From Pseudomonas fortuita (lineage in GTDB: Bacteria; Pseudomonadota; Gammaproteobacteria; Pseudomonadales; Pseudomonadaceae), in the NCBI RefSeq assembly GCF_026898135.2, contig NZ_CP114035.2, positions 4,939,501 to 5,003,500 on the forward strand: a stretch of DNA of 64,000 nt. The letters run 5' to 3'. Positions 29,475-38,933 of the stretch are shown here, in pieces; position 1 is the stretch's first letter; each line of letters starts with the position of its first letter. Made by a program: the position numbers and the translations under genes. A model generated the notes under the pieces. It ran no database searches, was not told the DNA's origin, and saw only the letters and a list, made by a program, of their open reading frames with translations.

Positions 29475-29600
29475 ATTTTCGAAAATGTTCACTTTATTGT
29501 CATCCAATCAGTTTTTTCTATAAAGACTGACTGGCGACGGGCTTTCTGTTGCGCTAGTATTTTCGGAAACGAACATCAATGTTCATATTCGATGTGAACA
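29475..29600 (+). promoter_or_regulatory. Operator-like dyads upstream of glpD
   Basis: Three elements lie in the 145 bp before glpD. ATTTTCGAAAAT at 29475-29486 is a perfect 12-bp palindrome. ATTTTCG-GAAA-CGAACAT at 29559-29576 is a near-perfect dyad sharing TTTTCG-N4-YGAACA with the glpF site. TGTTCA-N9-TGAACA at 29580-29600 is a perfect 6-bp dyad ending 5 bp before the Shine-Dalgarno. GlpR is the obvious candidate binder; this is inference. Confidence 0.58.
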
Positions 29601-29619
29601 GCCTCAGGAGGCCTTGCCC

Positions 29620-31149
29620 GTGTCCCAGCCCGTTTCGTCCCAGCCACCACTCGCTGACTGCTATGACCTCGCCGTGATCGGCGGTGGCATCAATGGCGTG
29701 GGCATCGCTGCCGACGCCGCCGGGCGCGGCTTGAAGGTGTTCCTTTGCGAAAAGGACGATCTGGCGCAGCACACCTCGTCGGCCAGCAGCAAGCTGATTC
29801 ACGGTGGCTTGCGCTACTTGGAGCACTACGAGTTCCGCCTTGTGCGCGAAGCCTTGGCTGAACGCGAAGTGCTGCTGGCCAAGGCACCGCACATCGTCAA
29901 ACCGATGCGTTTCGTTCTGCCACATCGCCCACACCTGCGCCCGGCCTGGATGATTCGCGCCGGCCTGTTCCTGTATGACCACCTGGGCAAACGCAAGCGC
30001 CTGGGGGCCTCGCGCAGCCTGCGCTTTGGCCCGGGTTACCCGCTCAAGCCGGCGATCACCCGCGGCTTCGAATACGCCGACTGTGCAGTGGACGACGCGC
30101 GGCTGGTGGTGCTCAATGCCATGGCCGCCCGTGAGCATGGCGCGCACATCCATACCCGCACCCGCTGCCTGCGCGCAGAGCGCGTAGACGGCGTATGGCA
30201 GGTCGAATTGCAGCATGCCGATGGCACCCTGCAGAGCATTCGTGCTCGCGCCCTGGTCAACGCCGCCGGCCCATGGGTCGCCAGTTTCATCAAGGACGAC
30301 CTCAAGCTCGATGCGCCGTACGGCATCCGCCTGATTCAGGGCAGCCACATCATCGTGCCGCGCCTGTACGAAGGGGAACATGCCTTCATCCTGCAGAACG
30401 AAGACCAGCGCATTGTCTTCTGTATCCCTTACCTGGACCGGTTCACCCTGATAGGCACCACTGACCGCGAGTACAGCGGCGACCCTGCCAAGGTGGCGAT
30501 CACCGAACAGGAAACCGACTACCTGTTGAAAGTGGTCAACGCGCACTTCAATCATCAACTCAGCCACGGTGATATCCTGCACACCTACTCCGGCGTGCGC
30601 CCGCTGTGCAACGATGAATCCGACAACCCGTCTGCCGTCACACGTGACTACACCCTCGCGCTTAGCGCAGCGTCTGGCGAGGCGCCATTGCTGTCGGTGT
30701 TTGGCGGCAAGCTGACCACCTATCGCAAGCTGGCGGAGTCGGCCATGAGCGAACTCAAGCCGTTCTTCAGCCAGATGGGCAAAAGCTGGACTGCCGACGC
30801 ACCATTGCCCGGCGGTGAAGACATGAGCACGCCCCAGGCATTGGTCGAAGCGCTGCTGGCACGGCATCAATGGCTGGCAGTGGACATCGCCAAACGCTGG
30901 GCGGTGACCTATGGCAGCCGCACCTGGCAACTGCTGGACGGCGCACAGGGCCCGGAAGACCTGGGCCAGGCCATGGGGGGTGGCTTGTTCACCCGCGAAG
31001 TCGACTACCTGCGTGCGACCGAGTGGGCCGTCACCGCCCAGGACATCCTGTGGCGGCGCAGCAAACTTGGCCTGTTCACCAGCCCCAGCGAGCAGCGGGC
31101 ACTGGCCGATTACCTGGCTCAAGGCGACGCCCGCAGCAACGCCGCCTGA
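29620..31149 (+). CDS. glpD: Aerobic glycerol-3-phosphate dehydrogenase
   Basis: 509 residues. The FAD-binding Rossmann motif is DLAVIGGGINGVGIAADAAG at about 17-36; SSKLIHGGLRYLE and FGGKLTTYRK are GlpD signatures. It is a membrane-associated flavoenzyme oxidising glycerol 3-phosphate to dihydroxyacetone phosphate with quinone as acceptor. I chose GTG at 29620 because AGGAGG lies 8 bases before it; TTG at 29614 is only 2 bases from the same signal. Confidence 0.97.
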   Translation: MSQPVSSQPPLADCYDLAVIGGGINGVGIAADAAGRGLKVFLCEKDDLAQHTSSASSKLIHGGLRYLEHYEFRLVREALAEREVLLAKAPHIVKPMRFVLPHRPHLRPAWMIRAGLFLYDHLGKRKRLGASRSLRFGPGYPLKPAITRGFEYADCAVDDARLVVLNAMAAREHGAHIHTRTRCLRAERVDGVWQVELQHADGTLQSIRARALVNAAGPWVASFIKDDLKLDAPYGIRLIQGSHIIVPRLYEGEHAFILQNEDQRIVFCIPYLDRFTLIGTTDREYSGDPAKVAITEQETDYLLKVVNAHFNHQLSHGDILHTYSGVRPLCNDESDNPSAVTRDYTLALSAASGEAPLLSVFGGKLTTYRKLAESAMSELKPFFSQMGKSWTADAPLPGGEDMSTPQALVEALLARHQWLAVDIAKRWAVTYGSRTWQLLDGAQGPEDLGQAMGGGLFTREVDYLRATEWAVTAQDILWRRSKLGLFTSPSEQRALADYLAQGDARSNAA

Positions 31150-31156
31150 ACCGCCC

Positions 31157-31179
31157 GGGCGACCGCCAGCCGGTCGCCC
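31157..31179. terminator. Hairpin between glpD and the NEL gene
   Basis: A 9-bp stem GGGCGACCG/CGGTCGCCC with loop CCAGC lies in the 37-bp gap between two convergent genes. There is no T-tract; it may serve both. Confidence 0.6.
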
Positions 31180-31186
31180 CCTCCCC

Positions 31187-34100
31187 TTAGGCTTCCCGCT
31201 GGTACGCCTCACGGGCCAATTCCAGGTACAGTTCGCGCTCTTGGGCATTGAGCGACTCCATCAACGCAGCGGCGCGCTCCAGATAGCGCTGCTCGCCCGC
31301 TTCTGCGACCTCGCGCTCGGCCTGCTCCAACTGTTCATGAAAGGGAGCAGCCAGCGCTTCGAAGCGCTCCAGGTAACGGGTACGCACATGCTCTTGCCAG
31401 AAATCGCGCTCCGCCAGTGCGCGGCTGAGCACCTCGATGTTCTCTCCCGCCAGCACTTCAGCGCCCGCACGCCGTACCTGGGTTGCCGTCACACGGCTGT
31501 GTTCGGGGTAATTCATGTGCCCAGGTTGCGCTGGCAGCCCAAGCCGCTCAGCCAGGTTGACGCGGTAGGCGAGGTAAACCTCGATATCATCCACGGCAGC
31601 GTAAGGGTCACGGCGCAGCTCCTGAATATGCCGGGCGGCGATGCTGTCCACCTGATCCAGGCGATACAGGGAACGCCCCAGGGGCAGCAATGCCTGTTCG
31701 GCCTGGATGGCAGAACCGTTACCGGGCGAACTCAGGGCAATGTGGGCCCTGACTTCCAGCTGACTGAGAATCAGCAGCAGCCGGTCCTCACAGGTCCGGC
31801 GCCCTTGGGTCTGCCAGAACACGGCTTCGCGTACGTCGGTGTTGTCGGTACACAGCTCCAGAATCCGCCATACCCTTGCTCGGTAATAGCGCGGGTGTTC
31901 GATGAAGTCGTCAGAGCCGGCGAAATCTGCCAGAAAACGAAACAGGTCTGCCGACTGCGGCTCCTCGGCCAGCTGGGTCCAGATCTGCATGCGCCGGGTG
32001 CGTACCGCCTCGCTTGCACTTCCCAGCCATTCCTCAAACGTGCCGACATCGGCAACGGCATGATGATAGGAGCTGCTGCGGTTGACCGGCGAATCGCTGA
32101 GGCTACTGGCAATCGACGCCTCGCTCGCTTCGTCCAGAGGGTTGTCATGCAACGACAGGCGTTGCAGACGGGCGCCCAGTGTGCGCAGATGCCCGGTGAC
32201 CTGGCGGATCTGGTTTTCCCGCATGTCCACCAGGCCACGCCACGGCATCGCAGCTTCATCGGGCAAGGTTTGCAGCCCGGTTGCGCGCAGCGATACCTCA
32301 CGCAAGTGGCGCAAGCTTGAAAGGTCAGGCACCTGACCCAACGGGTTGTAGTTCAGGTCGAGCACCTGGAGTGACGTGAGGCTGGCCAGCCTTTGGCTGC
32401 CTGGGGTATCGACGATGATCTGGTTACCCGCCAGATGCAGGCTGCGCAGGCCGGTAAACTGCTCCAGGCCAACCGGCAAACGGGTCAACTGGTTGTTGCG
32501 CAAGTCGAGTTCGCGAAGGTGAGTGAACCTGCGCAGAAAATCCTCTTCGATCTGCTCAAGGGCCATATTGCGCAACGTCAGGCGCCGAACATGGCCAAAG
32601 TCGATGTCCGCCGGCAAGCTCGGCAGGCTGCCCACTTCTTCGCCGTCGATATGCAGTGAAAAATCGTCACCGGCGAGGCCAGCGGTCTTGCGCCGCCAGG
32701 TCCGCCGTATCTGGTTGGCCACACGTTGCCTGCGCAGGCCGTCCATGAAGCTCACGCGCTGGCGTTGCCAGGTGTCCAGCGCCTCGCGCAAACTGTGCAG
32801 CTGCCGCTGAAGCTGGCTGAGGTGGTCCCACAGGCCCACCCCGCGGTCCGCAAGATTGCGCAGATAAGCGTCCAGCTGTGCGTCAGTCAAGGTCGGGAAA
32901 ATGTCATGGATGCCGCTACGGATTGCCCGCCGGCTGCTTTCGCCCCCTCCACTGAGTGCATAACCGACGCGGCTGTCGATTCGCAGCGGCGGACGATAGC
33001 GTTCTGCAATAGGCGTCAGCCCCATCAACTTCGCCGTTCTTTCCCGATCCGCACTGGCCAGACGCGCAATCCGGTCGCCGAGTTCATGCGCCGTGAGCTG
33101 GCTTGCGCCAAGCATGGCCTGCTGCCCCGCGTCCAGCGTGTGGATCAGGCATGGCAGAAGGCCCTGGCCCAGTACCGGGGCGTGGGCATCGGCCAATTGA
33201 TAACCCTGTTCGGTGTGGATGATGGTTCTGATATCAGTTGCGTTGACGTCCCCGCTGGCGGTTACCAGACGCCCCCCCGCCTCACCCAGGCGCAACTCGA
33301 TACGCATCGAAGCCGGCCAAGGGGCCCGATGAGCAATCCATCCCAGTATCACACGCTGGGTATCGGCATTTACCGCTCCTTCGTGCTCGAATCCCATCAA
33401 CGCACGGTCCACCCGGCTCTCGCGCAAGAACCAGCGGGCACGCTCGGCCAAGACCAGCGGCACCCGGCCACTGTCCAGCAAGGCCTTGATCTGTGCCCCA
33501 CTGGCCAAGGCAAGGATCTCTTCGACGCCACGCACCGACAAGCCGGGGAAGACCTTGATCAGCGAAGCCCCCGCAACCGATGCCTTATCTTGCCCGGCGG
33601 CCAGCTCTCGTTCGAATGCGCGCCCCTGCAGATGAGGCTCAGACGCATGGAGCTCGTAGCGTTCATGGGCATCGCGCAGGCGCGCAGGGCCGGGCTCACC
33701 TTGCAGGTGCAAATGGCGCAACTGCTCGTGATCCAGGCCGGTGATACGCAGGAGCGTTTCAGCCTGTTGGTCAGGGATTTGCGCCAGGGCGCCGTCAAAC
33801 CTGCGCATCAGCGCACCACCACCCTCCAGATAATGAGCAGAAGGCGGCCAGTGCGCCAGCCTGGCCCGGCCCTCGCCCTCGTGTAGGGGCCTCAACGCAT
33901 CGACAAAGGGCACACGTTCGAGCACACGGCTTACGCCCACATGCACAGCGCCCACCACGGCGCCGGCCGCCAGGTTCTGCGCCACGCCCATGAGGTGATC
34001 GAGCGCCCCCTGACGGTCGCCGAGGCGCCAGTCCTCATAGCCTTTGTACACCTCGCTGACCACATCCACCGCTGCCACGGCGAACATCACCTCGCCCAGT

Positions 34101-35314
34101 ACCGGAATGAACAGTGCCGCCAGATTCAGTGTATCGAGCCCTGCACTCTTGAGGACCTCCAGCCGCTCATGGCGCTCGATAGCGGCCTCGTCAGCGGTCG
34201 GCACCGCCAGGATTCTTGCATCATCGAGCATCTTGTCTACCTGCAAGCCACGCAGGTAGGCAAAAAGCGGTGTCTCGATGGCGAAATGCCGTCCATCCAG
34301 AACCGCGGGTGCCTGCGCACTGCTCGCCGCGATCAAGCGCTCAAGGGTTGCCGTGAAGGTCGGCCTGTCCCGTTCGCTGATGAAGCGACTGAAAAACCAG
34401 CGGTAGTGGGGCGCGCGCATGCGCTTGGCCAGCCACAGGTAAAAAGCCTCCCAGGAAGCGTGCTTGGCCACCGCTCGCTGCGGGTCCAGGGGGATCCAGC
34501 TGACGATGCCTTCCAGCGGCCCGTCAGCGTGTTCGCGCAACTCCAGCGTGACCACCCCATGGATACGCTTGCCCAGCAGGTACAACTGACGCGGTGTGAC
34601 AACGCCAGTGACCGCAGGCACGACAGGTTTGGCGGCGAACACAGGCAACAAGCGCAGGTAGTCGACCTCGTCCAGCTCGGACTTGATGCGGGCCATGCGC
34701 ACCGCAACATCCATCTTCGCCCGCAAGCTCTCTTCAAGCATGCGCTGCACCGCTTCCCGGGCCAGGTTTTCAGGCGCTGGCGGCCGGCTTTTCGGGAACA
34801 GCTGGGCGCGCAACTTTTGCTGGTACTGCCCACCGATATCGAGTTTCCGGCAGCAGCGGGCAAACGCCTCATAGGTCAGCGCCAGCTTGCTCCCCTGCGC
34901 GTCCTGCAGGTGGGCACGCCGCATGAATGACGGCACGGTATCGGCTTCGTGGAAGTTGTGCAGCGCGGCCGTGAGTAAAGGTTGCACGCTGTAGAGCGTG
35001 CGCCAAGGCGTATGCAGGCGTGGCGCAGCGCTGGGCATCGGCACATCATCCTCGATGTACACCCGCATGCTGCGCACATCGACGTCGGCCAGCCCCTCGG
35101 CGCGCAATGCCGGCTCGAGCACCTGTGTGGCAAAGGCCTCCAGGCTGGGTATGCTGGCCAGCGTTTCCTTTACACGTTCGGCTGCTGCCTGCTGAGTGCG
35201 CAGCGCCCGGTGCAAGGTCAACAGAAGGTCGGCATCGGCCGTTTTCAACCAATCCGCCATCTGGCGGGCAATGAAGGCGTCGACGGAATCAGAAGGTATC
35301 GGGATCACGGACAC
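31187..35314 (-). CDS. LRR protein with NEL-type E3 ubiquitin ligase domain and N-terminal toxin-like domain
   Basis: Predicted 1,375 residues from GTG at 35314 (GGAG 8 bases upstream). The N-terminal 850 or so residues resemble the DUF6543/dermonecrotic-toxin-type region of Pseudomonas toxins, with a hydrophobic patch near 415-445 (LDTLNLAALFIPVLGEVMFA). Leucine-rich repeats run from about 908 to 1058 (LRELDLRNNQLTRLP, LRSLHLAGNQI, LQVLDLNYNPL). The C-terminal part (about 1095-1375) is a NEL domain: Cys1175 in TCEDRLLLIL matches the catalytic CEDR of IpaH/SspH ligases, which pass ubiquitin to host proteins. Bacteria lack ubiquitin, so a eukaryotic target is implied. No secretion genes are near, so the export route is unknown. 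It is a large single gene, divergent from gltI. Confidence 0.85.
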   Translation of the reverse strand: MSVIPIPSDSVDAFIARQMADWLKTADADLLLTLHRALRTQQAAAERVKETLASIPSLEAFATQVLEPALRAEGLADVDVRSMRVYIEDDVPMPSAAPRLHTPWRTLYSVQPLLTAALHNFHEADTVPSFMRRAHLQDAQGSKLALTYEAFARCCRKLDIGGQYQQKLRAQLFPKSRPPAPENLAREAVQRMLEESLRAKMDVAVRMARIKSELDEVDYLRLLPVFAAKPVVPAVTGVVTPRQLYLLGKRIHGVVTLELREHADGPLEGIVSWIPLDPQRAVAKHASWEAFYLWLAKRMRAPHYRWFFSRFISERDRPTFTATLERLIAASSAQAPAVLDGRHFAIETPLFAYLRGLQVDKMLDDARILAVPTADEAAIERHERLEVLKSAGLDTLNLAALFIPVLGEVMFAVAAVDVVSEVYKGYEDWRLGDRQGALDHLMGVAQNLAAGAVVGAVHVGVSRVLERVPFVDALRPLHEGEGRARLAHWPPSAHYLEGGGALMRRFDGALAQIPDQQAETLLRITGLDHEQLRHLHLQGEPGPARLRDAHERYELHASEPHLQGRAFERELAAGQDKASVAGASLIKVFPGLSVRGVEEILALASGAQIKALLDSGRVPLVLAERARWFLRESRVDRALMGFEHEGAVNADTQRVILGWIAHRAPWPASMRIELRLGEAGGRLVTASGDVNATDIRTIIHTEQGYQLADAHAPVLGQGLLPCLIHTLDAGQQAMLGASQLTAHELGDRIARLASADRERTAKLMGLTPIAERYRPPLRIDSRVGYALSGGGESSRRAIRSGIHDIFPTLTDAQLDAYLRNLADRGVGLWDHLSQLQRQLHSLREALDTWQRQRVSFMDGLRRQRVANQIRRTWRRKTAGLAGDDFSLHIDGEEVGSLPSLPADIDFGHVRRLTLRNMALEQIEEDFLRRFTHLRELDLRNNQLTRLPVGLEQFTGLRSLHLAGNQIIVDTPGSQRLASLTSLQVLDLNYNPLGQVPDLSSLRHLREVSLRATGLQTLPDEAAMPWRGLVDMRENQIRQVTGHLRTLGARLQRLSLHDNPLDEASEASIASSLSDSPVNRSSSYHHAVADVGTFEEWLGSASEAVRTRRMQIWTQLAEEPQSADLFRFLADFAGSDDFIEHPRYYRARVWRILELCTDNTDVREAVFWQTQGRRTCEDRLLLILSQLEVRAHIALSSPGNGSAIQAEQALLPLGRSLYRLDQVDSIAARHIQELRRDPYAAVDDIEVYLAYRVNLAERLGLPAQPGHMNYPEHSRVTATQVRRAGAEVLAGENIEVLSRALAERDFWQEHVRTRYLERFEALAAPFHEQLEQAEREVAEAGEQRYLERAAALMESLNAQERELYLELAREAYQREA

Positions 35315-35412
35315 GGCAGGAGCTCCACAAGATGAAGCTGCAAGCTCAACAGCTCGCCTTAAGTGGCGGGTGTTACTTAATGCTGGCGCACCGCGGTCAG
35401 AGCGCCGGCATT

Positions 35413-35461
35413 CGTTCGGATAGCCGAACGCGATACCGCCACTCGTTCGGTAATCCGACAA
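35413..35461. promoter_or_regulatory. Two AauR-type upstream activator sites
   Basis: CGTTCGG-ATAG-CCGAACG at 35413-35430 is a perfect dyad containing TTCGG-N4-CCGAA, which I recall as the AauR consensus in P. putida. A second, weaker copy CGTTCGG-TAAT-CCGACAA starts 31 bp on at 35444, about three helical turns away. They lie about 110-130 bp upstream of the -24/-12 promoter of gltI, the usual enhancer position, and about 100 bp from the start of the divergent NEL gene. Confidence 0.75.
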
Positions 35462-35535
35462 CAGAAGAATGCTCAAAAACCTTCATACAGGGTTCATGCC
35501 CAGGCTTTGCGCGGGGTTATGATCATTGGCAGGGC

Positions 35536-35552
35536 TTGGCACGACTCATGCT
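35536..35552 (+). promoter_or_regulatory. Sigma-54 (-24/-12) promoter of gltI
   Basis: TTGGCACG-ACTC-ATGCT. GG and GC are separated by exactly 10 bases as sigma-54 requires, and the -24 half is a perfect TTGGCACG; the -12 half differs by one base from TTGCW. It lies about 103 bp before the gltI start. A long leader therefore precedes gltI. Confidence 0.8.
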
Positions 35553-35654
35553 CTACACTTGGTAGCCGAATGCACTCGCTTCTTGCTGTATTCGTTGAAC
35601 GAAAGAGTCCGCCAACGGCTCCATAAAAAAAACAAACACGTCGAGGAAAATTTG

Positions 35655-36572
35655 ATGCGTATCGTTCGTCAATTGCTGGGCGCCGCCATCGCGGCCGCTG
35701 TGATCGCTTCGCCGGCCATGGCCGAAGAACTGACTGGCACCCTGAAGAAGATCAAGGAATCGGGCACCATCACCCTGGGCCACCGCGACTCCTCCATCCC
35801 GTTTTCCTACCTGGCCGGCAAACCCGAGCCCGTGGGCTACTCGCATGACATCCAGCTGGCTGTCGTCGACGCCCTGAAGAAGCAACTGGGTACGGACATC
35901 AAGGTCCGTTACAACCTGGTCACCTCCCAGACCCGCATCCCGCTGGTGCAGAACGGCACCGTCGACCTTGAGTGCGGCTCCACCACCAACAACGTCGAGC
36001 GCCAGCAACAAGTCGGCTTCTCGGTCGGCATCTTCGAAGTCGGTACCCGCCTGTTGACCAAGGTCAAGGACGGTCAACCTGCATACAAAGACTTCCCGGA
36101 CCTGGCCGGCAAGAACGTGGTGACCACCGCCGGTACCACCTCCGAGCGCATCCTCAAGGCGATGAACGCCGACAAGCAAATGAAGATGAACGTGATTTCC
36201 GCCAAGGACCACGGTGAAGCCTTCAACATGCTCGAAAGCGGCCGCGCCGTGGCCTTCATGATGGACGATGCGCTGCTGGCCGGTGAAATGGCCAAGGCAC
36301 GCAAGCCATCCGACTGGGTCATCACCGGTACCCCGCAGTCGTACGAAATTTACGGCTGCATGGTGCGCAAGGAAGATGAGGCGTTCAAGAAAGCGGTCGA
36401 CGACGCCATCGTGGGCTACTTCAAATCGGGCGAAGTCAACAAGAGCTACGACAAGTGGTTCAATCAGCCGATCCCGCCTAAAGGCCTGAACCTGCAGTTC
36501 CCGATGAGCGACGAGCTGAAAAAGCTGATCGCCGAGCCGACCGACAAGGCTGCGGACGAGAAGAAGTCCTGA
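35655..36572 (+). CDS. gltI: Glutamate/aspartate ABC transporter, periplasmic binding protein
   Basis: 305 residues. A signal peptide ends near Ala23 (SPAMA-EE); the mature protein is an SBP family 3 fold with GTITLGHRDSSIPFSYL near its start and the motif LVTSQTRIPLVQNGTVDLE. In P. putida this gene is also called aatJ, the acidic amino-acid binding protein. GAGGAAAA precedes the ATG at 35655. A stem-loop follows the gene, and a sigma-54 promoter with AauR-type sites lies upstream. Confidence 0.96.
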   Translation: MRIVRQLLGAAIAAAVIASPAMAEELTGTLKKIKESGTITLGHRDSSIPFSYLAGKPEPVGYSHDIQLAVVDALKKQLGTDIKVRYNLVTSQTRIPLVQNGTVDLECGSTTNNVERQQQVGFSVGIFEVGTRLLTKVKDGQPAYKDFPDLAGKNVVTTAGTTSERILKAMNADKQMKMNVISAKDHGEAFNMLESGRAVAFMMDDALLAGEMAKARKPSDWVITGTPQSYEIYGCMVRKEDEAFKKAVDDAIVGYFKSGEVNKSYDKWFNQPIPPKGLNLQFPMSDELKKLIAEPTDKAADEKKS

Positions 36573-36644
36573 TCCTCAGATAGTGGCCTGGTGCTCAACA
36601 GCACGAATCAATTCTGCAGGCCACTCATTAGTGTCTAACCTTTC

Positions 36645-36671
36645 ATCCGAGGGCGCCAAGCGCCCCCGGAT
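36645..36671 (+). terminator. Stem-loop between gltI and gltJ
   Basis: ATCCGAGGGCGC/GCGCCCCCGGAT with loop CAA forms a 12-bp stem with a single mismatch-type pair and no T-tract. Such structures often stabilise the upstream binding-protein mRNA and reduce read-through into the permease genes. Confidence 0.6.
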
Positions 36672-36714
36672 GCTCGAAGGTGCCCGTGAAACAACCGTCT
36701 GAGGGGAAATCCCG

Positions 36715-37461
36715 ATGAATTACAACTGGGACTGGGGCGTGTTCTTCAAGTCCACCGGCGTGGGCAGCGAAACCTATCTGGACTGGTACATCACCGGCCT
36801 GGGCTGGACCATCGCCATCGCCATCACCGCCTGGATCATTGCGCTGCTGCTGGGGTCACTCCTCGGTGTCATGCGTACCGTGCCGAACCGTCTGGTATCG
36901 GGCATCGCTACCGCCTATGTGGAACTGTTCCGCAACGTGCCACTGCTGGTGCAGCTGTTCATCTGGTACTTCCTGGTGCCGGACCTGCTGCCGGAAGGCT
37001 TGCAGGAATGGTTCAAGCAGGACCTCAACCCGACTACCTCGGCGCTGATCAGCGTGGTCGTCTGCCTGGGCCTGTTCACCGCCGCCCGCGTCTGTGAACA
37101 GGTACGTACCGGTATCCAGGCGCTGCCCAAAGGCCAGGAAGCCGCCGCACGCGCCATGGGCTTCAGCCTCCCGCAGATCTACAACAATGTGCTGCTGCCG
37201 CAGGCTTACCGGATCATCATTCCGCCGCTCACCTCCGAGTTCCTCAACGTCTTCAAGAACTCCTCGGTGGCATCGCTGATCGGCCTGATGGAACTGCTGG
37301 CGCAAACCAAGCAGACCGCCGAGTTCTCCGCCAACCTGTTCGAGGCGTTCACCCTGGCCACGCTGATCTACTTCACCCTGAACATGGGCCTGATGCTGCT
37401 GATGCGCATGGTCGAGAAGAAAGTCGCCGTGCCTGGCCTGATTTCCGTGGGAGGCAAGTAA
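36715..37461 (+). CDS. gltJ: Glutamate/aspartate ABC transporter permease GltJ
   Basis: 248 residues, HisMQ-type permease. A short periplasmic N-terminus is followed by about five membrane segments, and the ATPase-contact EAA loop is GQEAAARAMGFSLPQIYNNVLLPQAYRIIIPP. It is paired with gltK, which starts right after the stop. Heterodimeric membrane core of the acidic amino-acid importer. Confidence 0.95.
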   Translation: MNYNWDWGVFFKSTGVGSETYLDWYITGLGWTIAIAITAWIIALLLGSLLGVMRTVPNRLVSGIATAYVELFRNVPLLVQLFIWYFLVPDLLPEGLQEWFKQDLNPTTSALISVVVCLGLFTAARVCEQVRTGIQALPKGQEAAARAMGFSLPQIYNNVLLPQAYRIIIPPLTSEFLNVFKNSSVASLIGLMELLAQTKQTAEFSANLFEAFTLATLIYFTLNMGLMLLMRMVEKKVAVPGLISVGGK

Positions 37462-38133
37462 ATGGACATGGATTTCAGCGAAATCATCCCGGCCCTGCCA
37501 GCCCTCTGGGAAGGTATGGTCATGACCCTGCAGCTGATGGTCATGGGCGTTGTCGGCGGTATCGCACTGGGCACCATCCTGGCGCTGATGCGCCTGTCGT
37601 CGAGCAAGCTGCTGTCACGTGTGGCAGGTGCCTACGTCAACTACTTCCGCTCGATCCCGCTGCTGCTGGTGATCACCTGGTTCTACCTGGCGGTGCCGTT
37701 CGTGCTGCGGTGGATTACCGGCGAAGACACGCCAGTGGGTGCGTTCACCTCTTGCGTGGTAGCCTTCATGATGTTCGAGGCGGCGTACTTCTGCGAGATC
37801 GTGCGTGCCGGCGTGCAGTCGATTTCCAAAGGCCAGATGGGCGCCGCGCAAGCGCTGGGCATGAACTACGCGCAGACCATGCGCCTGATCATCCTGCCCC
37901 AGGCCTTCCGCAAGATGACCCCGTTGCTGCTGCAACAGAGCATCATCCTCTTCCAGGACACCTCGCTGGTATACACCGTGGGCCTGGTGGACTTCCTCAA
38001 CTCGGCACGTTCCAACGGCGATATCATCGGGCGCTCCCATGAGTTCCTGATCTTCGCCGGCGTCGTCTACTTCATCATCAGCTTCTCCGCTTCGTGGCTG
38101 GTCAAGCGCCTGCAAAAAAGGATCACCGTATGA
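37462..38133 (+). CDS. gltK: Glutamate/aspartate ABC transporter permease GltK
   Basis: 223 residues with about five membrane segments and an EAA loop ([25 protein letters not shown]). It begins at the base following the gltJ stop and overlaps gltL by 4 bp, so the permease and ATPase genes are translationally coupled. Confidence 0.95.
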   Translation: MDMDFSEIIPALPALWEGMVMTLQLMVMGVVGGIALGTILALMRLSSSKLLSRVAGAYVNYFRSIPLLLVITWFYLAVPFVLRWITGEDTPVGAFTSCVVAFMMFEAAYFCEIVRAGVQSISKGQMGAAQALGMNYAQTMRLIILPQAFRKMTPLLLQQSIILFQDTSLVYTVGLVDFLNSARSNGDIIGRSHEFLIFAGVVYFIISFSASWLVKRLQKRITV

Positions 38134-38864
38134 TTTCCATCAAGAACGTCAACAAGTGGTACGGCGACTTCCAGGTACTGACCGATTGCAGCACCGAGGT
38201 CAAGAAAGGTGAGGTGGTGGTAGTCTGCGGCCCGTCGGGCTCGGGCAAGTCCACCCTGATCAAGTGCGTCAACGCGCTGGAGCCGTTCCAGAAGGGCGAC
38301 ATCGTGGTCGACGGCACGTCGATCTCCGACCCGAAGACCAACCTGCCGAAGCTGCGTTCGCGGGTGGGCATGGTGTTCCAGCACTTCGAACTGTTCCCGC
38401 ACCTGACCATCACCGAGAACCTGACCATTGCGCAGCGCAAGGTGCTGGGCCGCAGCGAGGCAGAAGCCACCCAAAAGGGCCTGGCCCTGCTCGACCGTGT
38501 AGGGCTCAGCGCCCACGCCAAGAAGCACCCCGGCCAACTCTCCGGCGGGCAGCAGCAACGCGTGGCCATCGCCCGCGCCTTGGCAATGGACCCGGTCGTC
38601 ATGCTGTTCGACGAACCCACCTCGGCACTGGACCCGGAAATGGTCAGCGAGGTGCTGGACGTGATGGTGCAACTGGCCCACGAAGGCATGACCATGATGT
38701 GCGTGACCCACGAGATGGGCTTTGCCCGCAAGGTCGCCAACCGGGTCATCTTCATGGACAAGGGCAGCATCATCGAAGACTGCACCAAGGAAGAGTTCTT
38801 CGGCGATCAGAGTGCCCGCGACCAGCGCACCCAGCACTTCCTCAGCAAGATCCTGCAGCACTAA
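38130..38864 (+). CDS. gltL: Glutamate/aspartate ABC transporter ATPase GltL
   Basis: 244 residues. Walker [11 protein letters not shown]-loop VFQHFELFP, signature [15 protein letters not shown], Walker [16 protein letters not shown]-loop VTHEMGFA. It is a polar amino-acid ATPase of the GlnQ/HisP type. The ATG at 38130 overlaps the gltK stop. A strong hairpin and then the aauS-aauR genes follow. Confidence 0.97.
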   Translation: MISIKNVNKWYGDFQVLTDCSTEVKKGEVVVVCGPSGSGKSTLIKCVNALEPFQKGDIVVDGTSISDPKTNLPKLRSRVGMVFQHFELFPHLTITENLTIAQRKVLGRSEAEATQKGLALLDRVGLSAHAKKHPGQLSGGQQQRVAIARALAMDPVVMLFDEPTSALDPEMVSEVLDVMVQLAHEGMTMMCVTHEMGFARKVANRVIFMDKGSIIEDCTKEEFFGDQSARDQRTQHFLSKILQH

Positions 38865-38874
38865 TCCGGCCACT

Positions 38875-38911
38875 GCATCCGCTGCCACGGGACCCACCGG
38901 GCAGCGGATGC
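38875..38911 (+). terminator. Hairpin between gltL and aauS
   Basis: Perfect 12-bp stem GCATCCGCTGCC/GGCAGCGGATGC with a 13-base loop. No T-tract. It may give partial termination so that the regulator genes are expressed less than the transporter. Confidence 0.6.
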
Positions 38912-38933
38912 TGGTCGTGACAAGGCCACTGTG

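Noticed and set aside
35315..35476. N-terminal extension of the NEL gene to an ATG at 35476
   Set aside because: It runs through the AauR-type dyads, has no Shine-Dalgarno and low-complexity residues; GTG at 35314 has GGAG at proper spacing.
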